DNA from: FEN-1191 sp963707235
GTDB taxonomy: Bacteria > Pseudomonadota > Gammaproteobacteria > Steroidobacterales > Steroidobacteraceae
Direction: 5' to 3'
Assembly: GCA_963707235.1 (NCBI GenBank)
Contig: CAVPPC010000004.1
Coordinates: forward strand, 186,001-250,000
DNA length: 64,000 nt
A program made the position numbers and the translations under genes. This document shows, piece after piece, positions 44,962 to 54,732 of this stretch; positions within the stretch are counted from its first letter, which is position 1, and every line of letters begins with the position of its first letter. The notes beneath the pieces were generated by a model. That model searched no databases. It worked only from the letters and a program-made list of their open reading frames with translations, and was not told the DNA's origin.

Positions 44962-46489
44962 ATGAAATTCCGGAGATTCTCCCTGCCAGCCGGCCTTGCC
45001 GCCGGCGCCTGCGCGTTTGTGGCGGTCGCTGCCGCAGCGCAGCCCGATGAGTCGGCGCTGACGATCTACAGCTCGCAGGAGCCGGGCGCAATATCCGCCG
45101 ACTTCTACCGTCCGGTGCCTGGCGGTGAAGTGCCGCCGGCTTCCGCGGTGCCGGGCTACGCCATGGTGCGCCAGGACCGCGACGTGCAGCTGAGCTCCGG
45201 GCGTTCGACGTTGCGCTTCAGCGACGTGGCCGGGCTCATCGATCCAACCACGGTCACCTTCACCGTGCCCGCCAATCCGGGCGTGCGCGTGGTCGAGCAG
45301 AATTTCCAGTTCGACCTGGTCAGCACCGCAAAACTCCTGCTGCGTTATCTCGATCGGGAAATCACGGTTGAACGCAGCGTTGGCAATTCCGTCTCGACCG
45401 TCACCGGTACGCTGCTCTCCGCCGGCGACGGCCTGGTGCTGCGCAGTGCCGATGGCAGCGTGCACGCATTGAACGGCTACTCCGCGGTGAAATTTCCGGA
45501 TCTGCCGGGCGGGTTGATCACGCAGCCCACTCTGGTGTGGGATCTGTATTCGCCGCTCGCCGGCACGCAACGCGCGCGCGTCACCTACCAGACCGGCGGC
45601 ATCACCTGGTGGGCCGACTACAACGTCGTGTTCAACGAGGGCCGCAACGCCAACGAGGGCCTGCTCGATTTGTCGGCCTGGGTGAGCGTCATCAACCAGT
45701 CGGGCGCCACCTACAAGGATGCGCGGCTCAAGCTGGTGGCGGGCGACGTCAATCGCGTGCAGCCGCGGATGTACAAGCGGGCCGTCATTGATGAACATGC
45801 CCGTCGCGGCGCCCGCCGCCGACGGTGGTTTCGCCGAAAAGGCCTTCGACGAATTCCACCTGTACACGCTGGGTCGCGCGACGACGCTGCCCAACAATTC
45901 GACCAAGCAGATCGAGCTGTTCGATCGCGCGAAGCAGATTCCCGCGCGCCGGCTGCTGATCTATGACGCGCTGGGCGCACAGTCATTTGGTTCGCCCTAT
46001 ACGGGACGCGATCCCGGCTTTGCCGACAACACCAAGGTCGAAAGCTTCCTCGAGTTCCGCAACGATTCCGCCTCGGGACTGGGCGTGCCCTTGCCGGCCG
46101 GACGCGTGCGGGTCTCGCGTCTCGATAGCGCCGATGGCAGCCTCGAATTCGTCGGTGAGGACGCCATCGACCACACTCCAAAAGACGAGACCGTGCGGCT
46201 GAAGCTGGGCAATGCCTTCGACGTGGTGGGCAAGCGGCGCCAGGTCGACTACAGGATCGACACCAAGGCCCGCTGGCTTGAAGAAGAAATCGAGATTACG
46301 CTCCGCAATCACAAGGCGCAGGCCGTGGAAGTGCAGGTGCGCGAGCCGATGTACCGCTGGTCCAACTGGAAGCTGCTGGAGCACTCGCAGGACTTCGAGA
46401 AGGACAGCGCGCAGCTCATCCATTTCAATGCCACGGTGCCGAAGGATGGCACGAGCGTCATCCATTATCGGGTGCGTTACAGCTGGTAG
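44962..46489 (+). CDS. DUF4139 domain-containing exported protein (one frameshift)
   Basis: A signal peptide (FSLPAGLAAGACAFVAVAAAA) begins the first frame, with the conserved beta regions TIYSSQEPGAISADFYRP and PTLVWDLYSPLAG, typical of DUF4139. The frame breaks near 45775, after VAGDVNRVQP. The second frame continues with FHLYTLGRATTLPNNSTKQIELF, another DUF4139 hallmark, and ends ITLRNHKAQAVEVQVREP...IHYRVRYSW. The complete product would have about 508 residues. Function unknown; such proteins are usually periplasmic. The original gene is probably intact in the cell. Confidence 0.75.
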
Positions 46490-46493
46490 TTGC

Positions 46494-46965
46494 ATGAGCA
46501 CAGGCGATGACAAGCCCGTTGATAAGCCGCCCGGCCCGCCGGGCGGGCTTGGCCCACCGGGCGCGCGCGGCAAGCCGCCTTCACGCGATGGCGTGCAACA
46601 CGACAAGCGTGGCAACGCGGTCTGGCAATGGGCCGTGGACACCGGCAAGCACGCGATCGATTCGACCTCGCGATTGCTCAAGCGGCTCGAGGTGCCGGGT
46701 CTCAGCCTCGAGGACGACGCCAAACCGGGCGCGAAGCCCGGAAAATCTGGCGGTGAAAAATCCGCCGCGCCGACATCTCGTGGGCCTCCTGGGCCGCCGA
46801 TCGCGCACTTCGGGCTACGATCCCTATGGCGGGCGCACGGGCAGAGTGAATCCCCTGGCACCGCCGCCGCCGCCAGCGCAGAAGCCCGGCACGACGATCA
46901 GGAAACCAATGACAGGGTCCCAGCCTCCCCGGTCGTGGTGGCAGCGCCTGTTTCGGAAACGTTGA
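46494..46965 (+). CDS. Hypothetical proline-rich protein (one frameshift)
   Basis: It begins 4 bp after the DUF4139 stop. The N-terminus has PPGPPGGLGPPG, then a conserved-looking QWAVDTGKHAIDSTSRLLKRLEVPGLSLED. The frame breaks near 46790; the next frame gives TSGYDPYGGRTG and a basic, Trp-containing end (PPRSWWQRLFRKR), giving about 157 residues. The unshifted reading continues to 46979 without recognisable features. The gene overlaps the end of the convergent EAL-like gene by 68 bp. Function unknown. Confidence 0.5.
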
Positions 46966-48064
46966 TCGGGTCGATGTAGTCGACTCCGGCCGCCGCCAGC
47001 CAGCGCGCCGAGGTGTTCGACGTGACCCGCTTGGCGACGCAGTGGATGCCGAGTACGCGGGCAATGTGCGTGCAGGCCGAAAGCAGCGCGCGTGGATAAC
47101 GATCCTGCATCGCCTCGGCGGTCAGCGCCGGATTCAGCTTGAGCATGCGGATGGCCTTGCAACGCAGCAGCTTCAGCGCTGCATCGTTGAGCACGAAGTC
47201 GTCGAGCACCACGCGGCAGTTAAGCCGCTCGCACAGTTCGAGCAGCGGCAGCACGCCATCGGGCTGCGCGGCCCAGGCCGCTGCCGGGATGATCAGCATC
47301 ACCAGGCCTTCGTCGACATTTTGGCGCGTCAGGCAGGCTTCGATGCGGCTGGCAAAACCGCGGTCGAATACCGCGGCCGCCGAGATCGCAATCGCGAAAC
47401 TCGAGGGCTTGCTGGCGTAGCGCTGTCGGTGCTGCACCAGCCAGTCGACCAGCCGTTCGAACACCGCGGCATCGTGCTGCGCGCCGATCGGCGTGATCGA
47501 CACTTCGAAGCGGCGGATGCCGCCGCCATGTTGCAGCCGCGTGTAGGCGCGGGCGCGAATCGGCGTGTTGTCCGGCAGATCGAGCGGCATGGTGCTGTCG
47601 GGATCGGGCGCCGGGAGCGCCGCGCCCTGACGCTTGTCGGGCTGCGGCGCGACCATCATGCTGAAGCGCTGCATCAGCGCGCGCACCGCGGGCGTGACCA
47701 CGCGGGTATCGTCGACCGGGCCGCCCTCGATGAACGCGAAGCCAACGCCGCTGCAGCCGCCGAGCGGATCGCGCGCCGCCAGGAACAGCGCGCGGCGACC
47801 GTCATCCAGCTTGCGATGGATGCAGCCGCGATTGGGTTCCAGCGTGAACACGTCGAGCGCCGCCAGCACGTAGCCGTGTTCGTCCGGGCCGATGGAGCCC
47901 GCGCTCAGCCAAAGGGTTTCACCGGCGGAGTCGTGCAGGGAAAATGACTGCGCCCGCCACGGGCCAAGGGCGAGCAGCAACGCCTTGCCCAGGTCGTCCG
48001 GCACCGGCCGGCGCCGCGGGCCCGAGGCAGTCTTCTCCGACAGTAGGGACATGCTGCCAATCAT
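46898..48064 (-). CDS. Degenerate EAL-domain-like protein
   Basis: About 388 residues. The N-terminal half is not recognisable. The C-terminal half follows an EAL fold: a helix with FAIAISAAAVFDRGF, a central LNCRVVLDDFVLND resembling the EAL DDFG block, IRMLKLNPALT, and ARVLGIHCVAKRVT corresponding to the VAEGVE block. However, the EAL triplet is absent, the Glu of LEITE is lost (VMLIIPAAA), and VAEGVE is VAKRVT. A phosphodiesterase reaction on c-di-GMP is therefore not expected; such proteins may bind partners or the nucleotide. The start at 48064 is a compromise; no good ribosome site was found. Confidence 0.6.
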   Translation of the reverse strand: MIGSMSLLSEKTASGPRRRPVPDDLGKALLLALGPWRAQSFSLHDSAGETLWLSAGSIGPDEHGYVLAALDVFTLEPNRGCIHRKLDDGRRALFLAARDPLGGCSGVGFAFIEGGPVDDTRVVTPAVRALMQRFSMMVAPQPDKRQGAALPAPDPDSTMPLDLPDNTPIRARAYTRLQHGGGIRRFEVSITPIGAQHDAAVFERLVDWLVQHRQRYASKPSSFAIAISAAAVFDRGFASRIEACLTRQNVDEGLVMLIIPAAAWAAQPDGVLPLLELCERLNCRVVLDDFVLNDAALKLLRCKAIRMLKLNPALTAEAMQDRYPRALLSACTHIARVLGIHCVAKRVTSNTSARWLAAAGVDYIDPINVSETGAATTTGEAGTLSLVS

Positions 48065-48165
48065 GGAGCAGCCGGCCAAATGTCGCCGTGACGGCACTCC
48101 CGTTCCACTGCGGCGGCAGTATTTCGCTACACTTGTCATAATTCCAGCGGCGAGCCACTCCGCAG

Positions 48166-49977
48166 GTGTCCGACGTGTATCGCGCCCCCGTCACCGAATT
48201 GCGCTTCGTGCTCGAGTCCCTGCTCGCTGCCGGGCAGCTCTCGCGCCTGCCAGGATTCGCTGATTTTTCCCTGGAAACCGCCGAGGCAGTGCTGGCCGAG
48301 GCCGGGCGCTTTGGCGCCGAGGTGCTGGAGCCGCTCAACCAGAGCGGCGACAAGCAAGGCGCGACCTGGACCCCGCAGGGAGTGCGGGCACCGGCCGGCT
48401 TCCGCGAGGCCTACCAGCAATATGTTGCAGGCGGCTGGCCCCAGCTTGGCGTCGACACCGAGCACGGTGGACAGGGGGCGCCACTGGTGCTGGCCAGCGC
48501 GGTCGAGGAAATCTGGTGCAGCAGCAACGTCGCGCTGATGCTGTGCCCGTTGCTCTCGCGCGGCGCGATCGAGGCCCTGTTGATGGTTGGCTCGCCGGCG
48601 TTACGGCAAGCCTATTTGCCCCGGATGCTGAGCGGCGAGTGGTCGGGCACGATGAACCTGACCGAACCGCAGGCCGGTTCTGACCTCGCAGCGATCCGCA
48701 TGCGTGCGGCGCCGGCGGGCGATCACTACCTGGTCACCGGCCAGAAAATCTTCATCAGCTACGGCGATCACGATATGACCGGCAATATCGTGCATCTCGT
48801 GCTGGCGCGCATCGACGGCGCGCCGGCAGGCGTGAAGGGCCTGTCGCTGTTCCTGGTGCCGAAATTCCTGCCCGACGCGCAGGGCGCGCCCGGTGCGCGC
48901 AACGATGTGCGCTGCGTGTCGATCGAACACAAGCTTGGCATCCGCGCCAGCCCCACCTGTGTGCTGGCTTACGGCGATAACGGTGGCGCGACTGGTTTCC
49001 TGGTGGGCGAGGCGAACCGCGGGCTCGAGTACATGTTCATCATGATGAACGCCGCGCGGCTGGCGATGGGGTTCCAGGGCGTCGGGCTCGCCGAGGCGGC
49101 GCTGCAGCGCGCGGACGCCTGGGCGCGCAATCGCCTGCAGGGCCGTCCAGTCGGTGCGTCGGGCAGTGGCGCGCAGCCGATCATCCAGCATCCGGATGTG
49201 CGGCGCACGCTGCTGTCGATGCGCGCCTCCATCGAGGCGATGCGTGCGCTCGCGCTGTACGCGGCGCTGCAGTTCGACCTGGCGCACGCCTTGCCCGGTT
49301 CCGCTGCGCAACGCGCGGCAATGCTGCGCGGTGAGCTGCTGATCCCGATCGTCAAGGGTTGGTGCACGGAATACGCCTTCGAACTGGTGTCGCAGGGCCT
49401 GCAGGTGCACGGCGGCATGGGTTACATCGAGGAAACCGGCATCGCGCAGCTCCTGCGTGACGTGCGCATCACGACGATCTACGAGGGCACGACGGCGATC
49501 CAGGCGAATGACCTGCTGGGCCGCAAGCTGGCGCGTGACGGCGGCGCGACCATGCACGCACTGCTCGACGAAGTGGAGGCGGAATTGCGCGACTATCGCA
49601 ACGACACCGGTCGCGCGGAGTTGCCGGTGATCGTGGCGGCCGTGCGCGAGGCCGTCAGTGGCCTGCGCGCCGCGACCGCGACTCTGCTGCCGCAACTTTC
49701 CGCGGCAGCGCCGGCGGCTTTTGCCGTCAGCGTGCCCTATCTGCGCCTGTGCGGTTTCGTGCTGGGCGGATGGCTGATGGCGCGCGCGGCGCACATCGCG
49801 GCGGCCCGGCTCGGCCCCGCAGCGGTGGGCGGCGCCGGCGACCAGGCCTTCATGCGTGCCAAGCTGCAGAGTGCGCGCTGCTACGCAGCCGTTGTGCTGC
49901 CGCAGGCGCTCGCGCTGTCGCGCGTGGTGCGCACCGGTGGCAGTTCCATCGCCGAAGCGGACGTCGATCTGATCTAG
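48166..49977 (+). CDS. Acyl-CoA dehydrogenase, DmdC-like long form
   Basis: 603 residues, the length of the subgroup with a C-terminal extension. Motifs: MNLTEPQAGSDLAAIRM (FAD/substrate), FISYGDHDM, GLSLFLVPKF, LGIRASPTCVLAYG, and YIEETGIAQLLRDVRITTIYEGTTAIQANDLLGRK, which carries the catalytic Glu near the end of the dehydrogenase core. It oxidises acyl-CoA to enoyl-CoA using FAD. Substrates in this subgroup vary (fatty acyl or 3-methylthiopropanoyl-CoA). The start is GTG at 48166, with CGCAGG upstream. Divergent from the EAL-like gene. Confidence 0.9.
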   Translation: MSDVYRAPVTELRFVLESLLAAGQLSRLPGFADFSLETAEAVLAEAGRFGAEVLEPLNQSGDKQGATWTPQGVRAPAGFREAYQQYVAGGWPQLGVDTEHGGQGAPLVLASAVEEIWCSSNVALMLCPLLSRGAIEALLMVGSPALRQAYLPRMLSGEWSGTMNLTEPQAGSDLAAIRMRAAPAGDHYLVTGQKIFISYGDHDMTGNIVHLVLARIDGAPAGVKGLSLFLVPKFLPDAQGAPGARNDVRCVSIEHKLGIRASPTCVLAYGDNGGATGFLVGEANRGLEYMFIMMNAARLAMGFQGVGLAEAALQRADAWARNRLQGRPVGASGSGAQPIIQHPDVRRTLLSMRASIEAMRALALYAALQFDLAHALPGSAAQRAAMLRGELLIPIVKGWCTEYAFELVSQGLQVHGGMGYIEETGIAQLLRDVRITTIYEGTTAIQANDLLGRKLARDGGATMHALLDEVEAELRDYRNDTGRAELPVIVAAVREAVSGLRAATATLLPQLSAAAPAAFAVSVPYLRLCGFVLGGWLMARAAHIAAARLGPAAVGGAGDQAFMRAKLQSARCYAAVVLPQALALSRVVRTGGSSIAEADVDLI

Positions 49978-50000
49978 CGGACCGAACGGCTCGCGAACGG

Positions 50001-53000
50001 CTAGCCGATCGTCATCAGGTTGGCGTTGCCACCGGCGGCCGCTGTGTTGGTGCTGACGCTTATTTCTTCGAGCAGCAGGTCGAGCGCGTAGTCTTCGCTG
50101 CCGTCGGCGAGGCCTGCGCTTGAGACTCCCTGCACCTGAATGATCGGGCCATCGCGCCGCGCGGCGGCCTGATTCAGGGACCGCAGCGTTTCTCTATCGC
50201 CGGCGTGAAGGATCGCCGCCAGGCCCTTCGCATCCTGCCAGCGTGCGACCGCGTGAATTCGGGCCGCGATGTCTGCCGGCAGCGCAGCCAGAACCTTTGC
50301 GGCGGCATTCTTATTCTCGACCACGGCGACGTTGCCCGTCGCGAGCACGGCGCCGATCTGCATCAACAGGGCATCCTGGTCAGTGGCAAGCACCTGCACG
50401 CGGCCGCGCGGCTTGAGCACGTAGACATTGCGTTCGCCCACCGGCCCCGGCAATTCCAGCGATTCCCCGGCGCGGCTGCGCCGCAGGTAATCGTTCACGC
50501 GCGCCGCGGCTGCTCCGAGCTTGCGCTGCACCAGGAACGCAACGTACGCACCCGCTAATGACGAGTGGGTCAGCGGCGCGCCCTCAGCGTTGCTGGCGCT
50601 TGCAGCCGTGGCCGCTGGCTGCATCGCAAGTTTCCTGAGCCGCGGCCGCGCATGGCACAGGCGCGGCAGGTACAACGGGCCACCAGCCTTTGGCCCGGTG
50701 CCAGAAAGTCCATTACCTCCGAAGGGCTGCACGCCGACCACCGCGCCAATGATGTTGCGGTTGACGTAGATGTTTCCGGCGGCGATGCGGTCGGTGACCG
50801 CGGCAATCGTCTCGTCGATCCGCGTGTGCAGGCCGAAGGTCAGCGCATAACCGGTGGCGTTGATCGCGTCGATCAACTGCGGCAGCTCGGCCCGCTGGTA
50901 GCGCAGCACGTGCAGCACCGGCCCGAATACCTCGCGTTGCACATCGGCGATGGCCTCGATTTCGATCAGGGTCGGCGGCACGAAGGTACCCTCTGCGGTC
51001 ATCGCAGGCAGCGACAACTGTTCGACCGCGAGCCCGCGCTTGCGCATCGCATCGATGTGGGCGTTGATCGTGGTGCGCGCCTCTTCGGCAATGACCGGAC
51101 CCACATCAGTGGCGAGGCGATCCGGATTGCCAACAATGAGTTCGTGCATCGCGCCTTTCAGCATCGTCAGCACACGGTCGGCAATGTCCTCCTGCAGGCA
51201 CAGGATTCGCAGCGCCGAGCAACGCTGGCCGGCACTATCGAAGGCGGAGGCGAGCACGTCGTACACGACCTGCTCGGGTAAAGCCGAGGAGTCGACGACC
51301 AGCGCGTTCTGCCCGCCGGTCTCTGCGATCAGTGGGATCGGCGCGCCCGCCGCGCTCAGGCGCTCGGCGAGCTGGCGCTGGATGAGCCGCGCGACCGCGG
51401 TGGAGCCGGTGAACATGACGCCACAGACGCGTGCATCCGCGACCAGCGCCGCGCCGACTTCGCCGGCGCCGGGCAGCAGTTGCACGACTGCTTCCGGGAT
51501 GCCCGCTTCGCGCAGCAAGCGTACGGCCGCCGCGGCAATCAGCGGCGTTTCTTCGGCGGGCTTCGCCAGCACCGGATTGCCGGCGGCGAGCGCCGCTGCG
51601 ACCTGGCCGGTGAATATCGCGAGCGGGAAATTCCATGGCGAAATGCACACGACCGGGCCTACTGCGCCAGCGTGCGGCTGTGCGCCGGTAGCGCCGTTGA
51701 AATCGGCGCCGAGTATTTGCGCGCCGTAGTAGCGCAGGAAATCCACGGCTTCGCGGATTTCCGACACTGCGTTCGGCAGCGATTTGCCCGCTTCGCGCAC
51801 GATCAATGCCATCAACGCCGGCGTGCGCGCTTCCATCAACTCTGCCGTTCGCGCCAGCATCGCCGCGCGCGCCGCTGGCTGCGTTGCCGCCCAATCGCGC
51901 GCGGCATTCTGCGCAGCGGCGCAGGCCGCATCGATGTTCTCCGGCGTCGCGTACACGACGTGGCCGACGAGATCGCGGCGCGCGGCGGGATTGCGCAGCT
52001 CGCGCAGCTCGGCGGCCTCGCTCGCTCGTGGCGCGCGTCCCGCGACCAGCGGTGCCGCGAGCTGTGCATCGCCGAGGCTGGCGCGAATGCCGGTTGCGAG
52101 CGTTGCGAGTTGCGCTTCACTGCTGAGATCGAGTCCGACGGAGTTGCGGCGCTCCGCGCCGAAGAGTTCGCCGGGCAGCGCGATCTTCGGGTGCGGCGCG
52201 CCCAGCGGCGTGATCGCACGGGCGCTGTCGGTCGGATCCTCGACCAGCGCATCGATCGGCACCTCCGGGTCGGCGATGCGGTTCACGAACGAGGTGTTGG
52301 CGCCGTTTTCGAGCAGGCGCCGCACCAGGTAGGCGAGCAGCGTCTCGTGCGTGCCGACCGGCGCGTAGATGCGGCAAGGCCGACGCAGCTTGTCCTCGCC
52401 GACCACTTCCTCGTACAGCGGCTCGCCCATGCCGTGCAGGCACTGGAACTCGTACTGGCCGGCGTAGAAGTTGCCGCCGGCCATCTGCATCACCGTCGCC
52501 AGGGTGTGCGCGTTGTGCGTGGCGAACTGCGGAAACACCGCATCCGGCGCGGCCAGCAGCGCACGGGCGCAGGCGAGATAGGAAACATCCGTGTGGATCT
52601 TGCGCGTGTACACCGGGAAATCCGCCAGCCCGTCGACCTGCGCACGCTTGATCTCGCTGTCCCAGTAGGCGCCCTTGACCAGACGGATCATCAGCCGGTG
52701 CTTGCTGCGGCGCGCCAGTTCTATCACCCAGTCAATCACACGGAGACATCTTTTCTGATAGGCCTGCAGCACGAAGCCAATCCCGTTCCAGCCACTCAAC
52801 TGCGGATCAAGACACAGCGCCTCGAGCAGATCGAGCGAGATCTCGAGGCGATCGCTCTCTTCGGCATCGATGTTGAGCGCGATGTCGTACTGGCGCGCCA
52901 GCACGACCAGGCTCGTGAGCCGCGGCAACAGTTCACCCACCACGCGCGCGTACTGCGCGCGCGAATAGCGCGGATGCAACGCCGAGAGCTTCACCGAAAT

Positions 53001-53777
53001 GCCTGGGCCTTCGTAGATGCCGCGTCCGGCCGAGGCCTTGCCGATGGCGTGGATGGCCGCTTGGTAGTCGCGGAAATAGCGCTCGGCGTCTTCGGCCGTG
53101 GTGGCGGCTTCGCCCAGGCAGTCGTAGCTGTAGCGGAAGCCCTTCGCCTCCATCGCGCGGCTGTTTTCCAGCGCTTCGGCAATCGTCTGCCCGGTGACGA
53201 ACTGCTCGCCCATCATCCTGAGGCCCAGATCCACGCCTTTGCGGATCAGCGGCTCGCCGCCCTTGCCGATCAGGCGCGTGATCGCCGCCGTGAGCCCGCC
53301 TTCGGACGAAGTCTCGGTGAGCTTGCCAGTGATCAGCAGGCCCCAGGTGGCGGCATTGACGAACAGCGATGGGCTGTTGCCCAGGTGCGCCTGCCAGTCG
53401 GCCGTGGAAATCTTGTCGCGGATCAGCGCATCGCGCGTGGCCGAATCCGGGATGCGCAGCAGCGCTTCGGCCAGGCACATGAGCGCCACGCCTTCCTGGC
53501 TGGAGAGCGAATATTCGTGGATGAGCCCCGCGACCCCGCCGCCGCCATCCTGCTTTTTTCGGCGCAGCGCCACCACCAGGCCGCGTGCCAGGGTTTTTGC
53601 CGCCTGCGCCTGTGGCTCGGGCAGCGTGGCGGCTGGCAGCAGCGCGGCGATGCACTCGGGTTCAGGCCGCCGGCAGGCCGCAGTGATGCGCTCGCGCAGC
53701 GCGCTCTGCGCGTGGAGGTCCTGGAAAAACTCCTGGAATGGAGCCGGGGCGGGCCCGCCGTTGTCCATCGGCGCCAT
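50001..53777 (-). CDS. putA: Bifunctional proline dehydrogenase / L-glutamate-gamma-semialdehyde dehydrogenase
   Basis: About 1258 residues. The first part holds an alpha domain and the proline dehydrogenase barrel (FRYSYDCLGEAATTAEDAERY, GISVKLSALHPRY, GNFYAGQYEFQCLHGMGE). The second is the aldehyde dehydrogenase with PWNFPLAIFTGQ, AETGGQNALVV and the catalytic Cys in GQRCSA. The last part is the C-terminal conserved lid domain (TNTAAAGGNANLM). It oxidises proline to glutamate with substrate channelling. No ribbon-helix-helix repressor domain precedes it, so this is not the trifunctional form. ATG 53777 lies 2 bp after the LysR stop. Confidence 0.95.
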   Translation of the reverse strand: MAPMDNGGPAPAPFQEFFQDLHAQSALRERITAACRRPEPECIAALLPAATLPEPQAQAAKTLARGLVVALRRKKQDGGGGVAGLIHEYSLSSQEGVALMCLAEALLRIPDSATRDALIRDKISTADWQAHLGNSPSLFVNAATWGLLITGKLTETSSEGGLTAAITRLIGKGGEPLIRKGVDLGLRMMGEQFVTGQTIAEALENSRAMEAKGFRYSYDCLGEAATTAEDAERYFRDYQAAIHAIGKASAGRGIYEGPGISVKLSALHPRYSRAQYARVVGELLPRLTSLVVLARQYDIALNIDAEESDRLEISLDLLEALCLDPQLSGWNGIGFVLQAYQKRCLRVIDWVIELARRSKHRLMIRLVKGAYWDSEIKRAQVDGLADFPVYTRKIHTDVSYLACARALLAAPDAVFPQFATHNAHTLATVMQMAGGNFYAGQYEFQCLHGMGEPLYEEVVGEDKLRRPCRIYAPVGTHETLLAYLVRRLLENGANTSFVNRIADPEVPIDALVEDPTDSARAITPLGAPHPKIALPGELFGAERRNSVGLDLSSEAQLATLATGIRASLGDAQLAAPLVAGRAPRASEAAELRELRNPAARRDLVGHVVYATPENIDAACAAAQNAARDWAATQPAARAAMLARTAELMEARTPALMALIVREAGKSLPNAVSEIREAVDFLRYYGAQILGADFNGATGAQPHAGAVGPVVCISPWNFPLAIFTGQVAAALAAGNPVLAKPAEETPLIAAAAVRLLREAGIPEAVVQLLPGAGEVGAALVADARVCGVMFTGSTAVARLIQRQLAERLSAAGAPIPLIAETGGQNALVVDSSALPEQVVYDVLASAFDSAGQRCSALRILCLQEDIADRVLTMLKGAMHELIVGNPDRLATDVGPVIAEEARTTINAHIDAMRKRGLAVEQLSLPAMTAEGTFVPPTLIEIEAIADVQREVFGPVLHVLRYQRAELPQLIDAINATGYALTFGLHTRIDETIAAVTDRIAAGNIYVNRNIIGAVVGVQPFGGNGLSGTGPKAGGPLYLPRLCHARPRLRKLAMQPAATAASASNAEGAPLTHSSLAGAYVAFLVQRKLGAAAARVNDYLRRSRAGESLELPGPVGERNVYVLKPRGRVQVLATDQDALLMQIGAVLATGNVAVVENKNAAAKVLAALPADIAARIHAVARWQDAKGLAAILHAGDRETLRSLNQAAARRDGPIIQVQGVSSAGLADGSEDYALDLLLEEISVSTNTAAAGGNANLMTIG

Positions 53778-53779
53778 GG

Positions 53780-54673
53780 CTAGGCGTGTCCCAGCACCGG
53801 CACCATGTTGGCGATGAAGAACTCGATCAGCGCGCGCACGCCAGGAGAGCTGGCGCGGCGCAGGTCCGAGACCGCATGCAGTTCCAGCAGATCGTCCACA
53901 TGCCAGTCGGGCAGTACGCGTTCGAGCTTGTTCATGGACAGGCCGATGCGGCACAGAAATTCGGGCAGTACGCCGATGCCGGCGCCGGCCGCGGCCGCGG
54001 CATGCACCACGGCCGGATCGGTGACGATCAGGCGCGGTGTCAGCGCCACCTGCGCCAGCGTCTTGCCCTTGTGGAGCCGCAGTTCAGTGACCAGTTGCCC
54101 CGGCACCAGCACGGCGTGCTGTGCGAGGTCGGCCGGCTGCGTCACCGGCGGGTGCGCGCGCAGGTACCCGGGCGTCGCGCACAGGATCACCGGCGGACGG
54201 CCGAGCGCCGTGCCCACCAGCCCTTCGCGCTGCGGCGGCCCGTTCTGGAACAGCAGATCCCAATGCTCTCCGGGCGCCGCCGGCAGCGCCTGTGCCATCT
54301 CCACTTCGAGCGGGATGTCGGGGTAGCGCTCCATGAATCGCGGCAGCAGCGGCGCGAGCAGCAGCCGTCCGTAGGCCGGGTCGGCGAGCACGCGCAGGCT
54401 GCGCCGGTTCTCGGTGAGCGGGGTCATTTCGCGCCGCGCGGCCGCGGCTTCGGCGGCGATGCGCTGCGCGTGCGGCAGCAGCGCACGGCCTGCGTCGGTG
54501 ATCGAAACACGCCGCGTGGTGCGCGTCAGGAGTTTCGCGCCGACGCGTTTTTCCAGGCTCTGCACGGCGCGGCTGATGGCGACTTTCGGCACGCCCAAGG
54601 CGCGTGCCGAGGCCGTGAACGAGCCCAGTTCAACGACCTGGGCAAACGCTGCCAACTCAGAGGCAAGCCACAT
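53780..54673 (-). CDS. LysR family transcriptional regulator
   Basis: 297 residues. The N-terminal winged helix-turn-helix is typical (FAQVVELGSFTASARALGVPKVAISRAVQSLEKRVGAKLL), followed by a periplasmic-binding-type effector domain (YPDIPLEVEMAQ onward). It resembles the CrgA/DsdC-type branch with an RTTRRVSITDAGR tail. It lies upstream of putA on the same strand with a gap of 2 bp, so it is probably in one transcript with putA and may control it; this is inferred from position only. Confidence 0.9.
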   Translation of the reverse strand: MWLASELAAFAQVVELGSFTASARALGVPKVAISRAVQSLEKRVGAKLLTRTTRRVSITDAGRALLPHAQRIAAEAAAARREMTPLTENRRSLRVLADPAYGRLLLAPLLPRFMERYPDIPLEVEMAQALPAAPGEHWDLLFQNGPPQREGLVGTALGRPPVILCATPGYLRAHPPVTQPADLAQHAVLVPGQLVTELRLHKGKTLAQVALTPRLIVTDPAVVHAAAAAGAGIGVLPEFLCRIGLSMNKLERVLPDWHVDDLLELHAVSDLRRASSPGVRALIEFFIANMVPVLGHA

Positions 54674-54732
54674 ATCTGTAACATATACGAATCAATAAGC
54701 CTATTTCAAGGCAAATTGATACGTAATGAGCC

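Noticed and set aside
51480..53783. 767-codon open frame on the plus strand
   Set aside because: It lies antisense to putA, has no domain or ribosome site, and is a composition effect of GC-rich codons.
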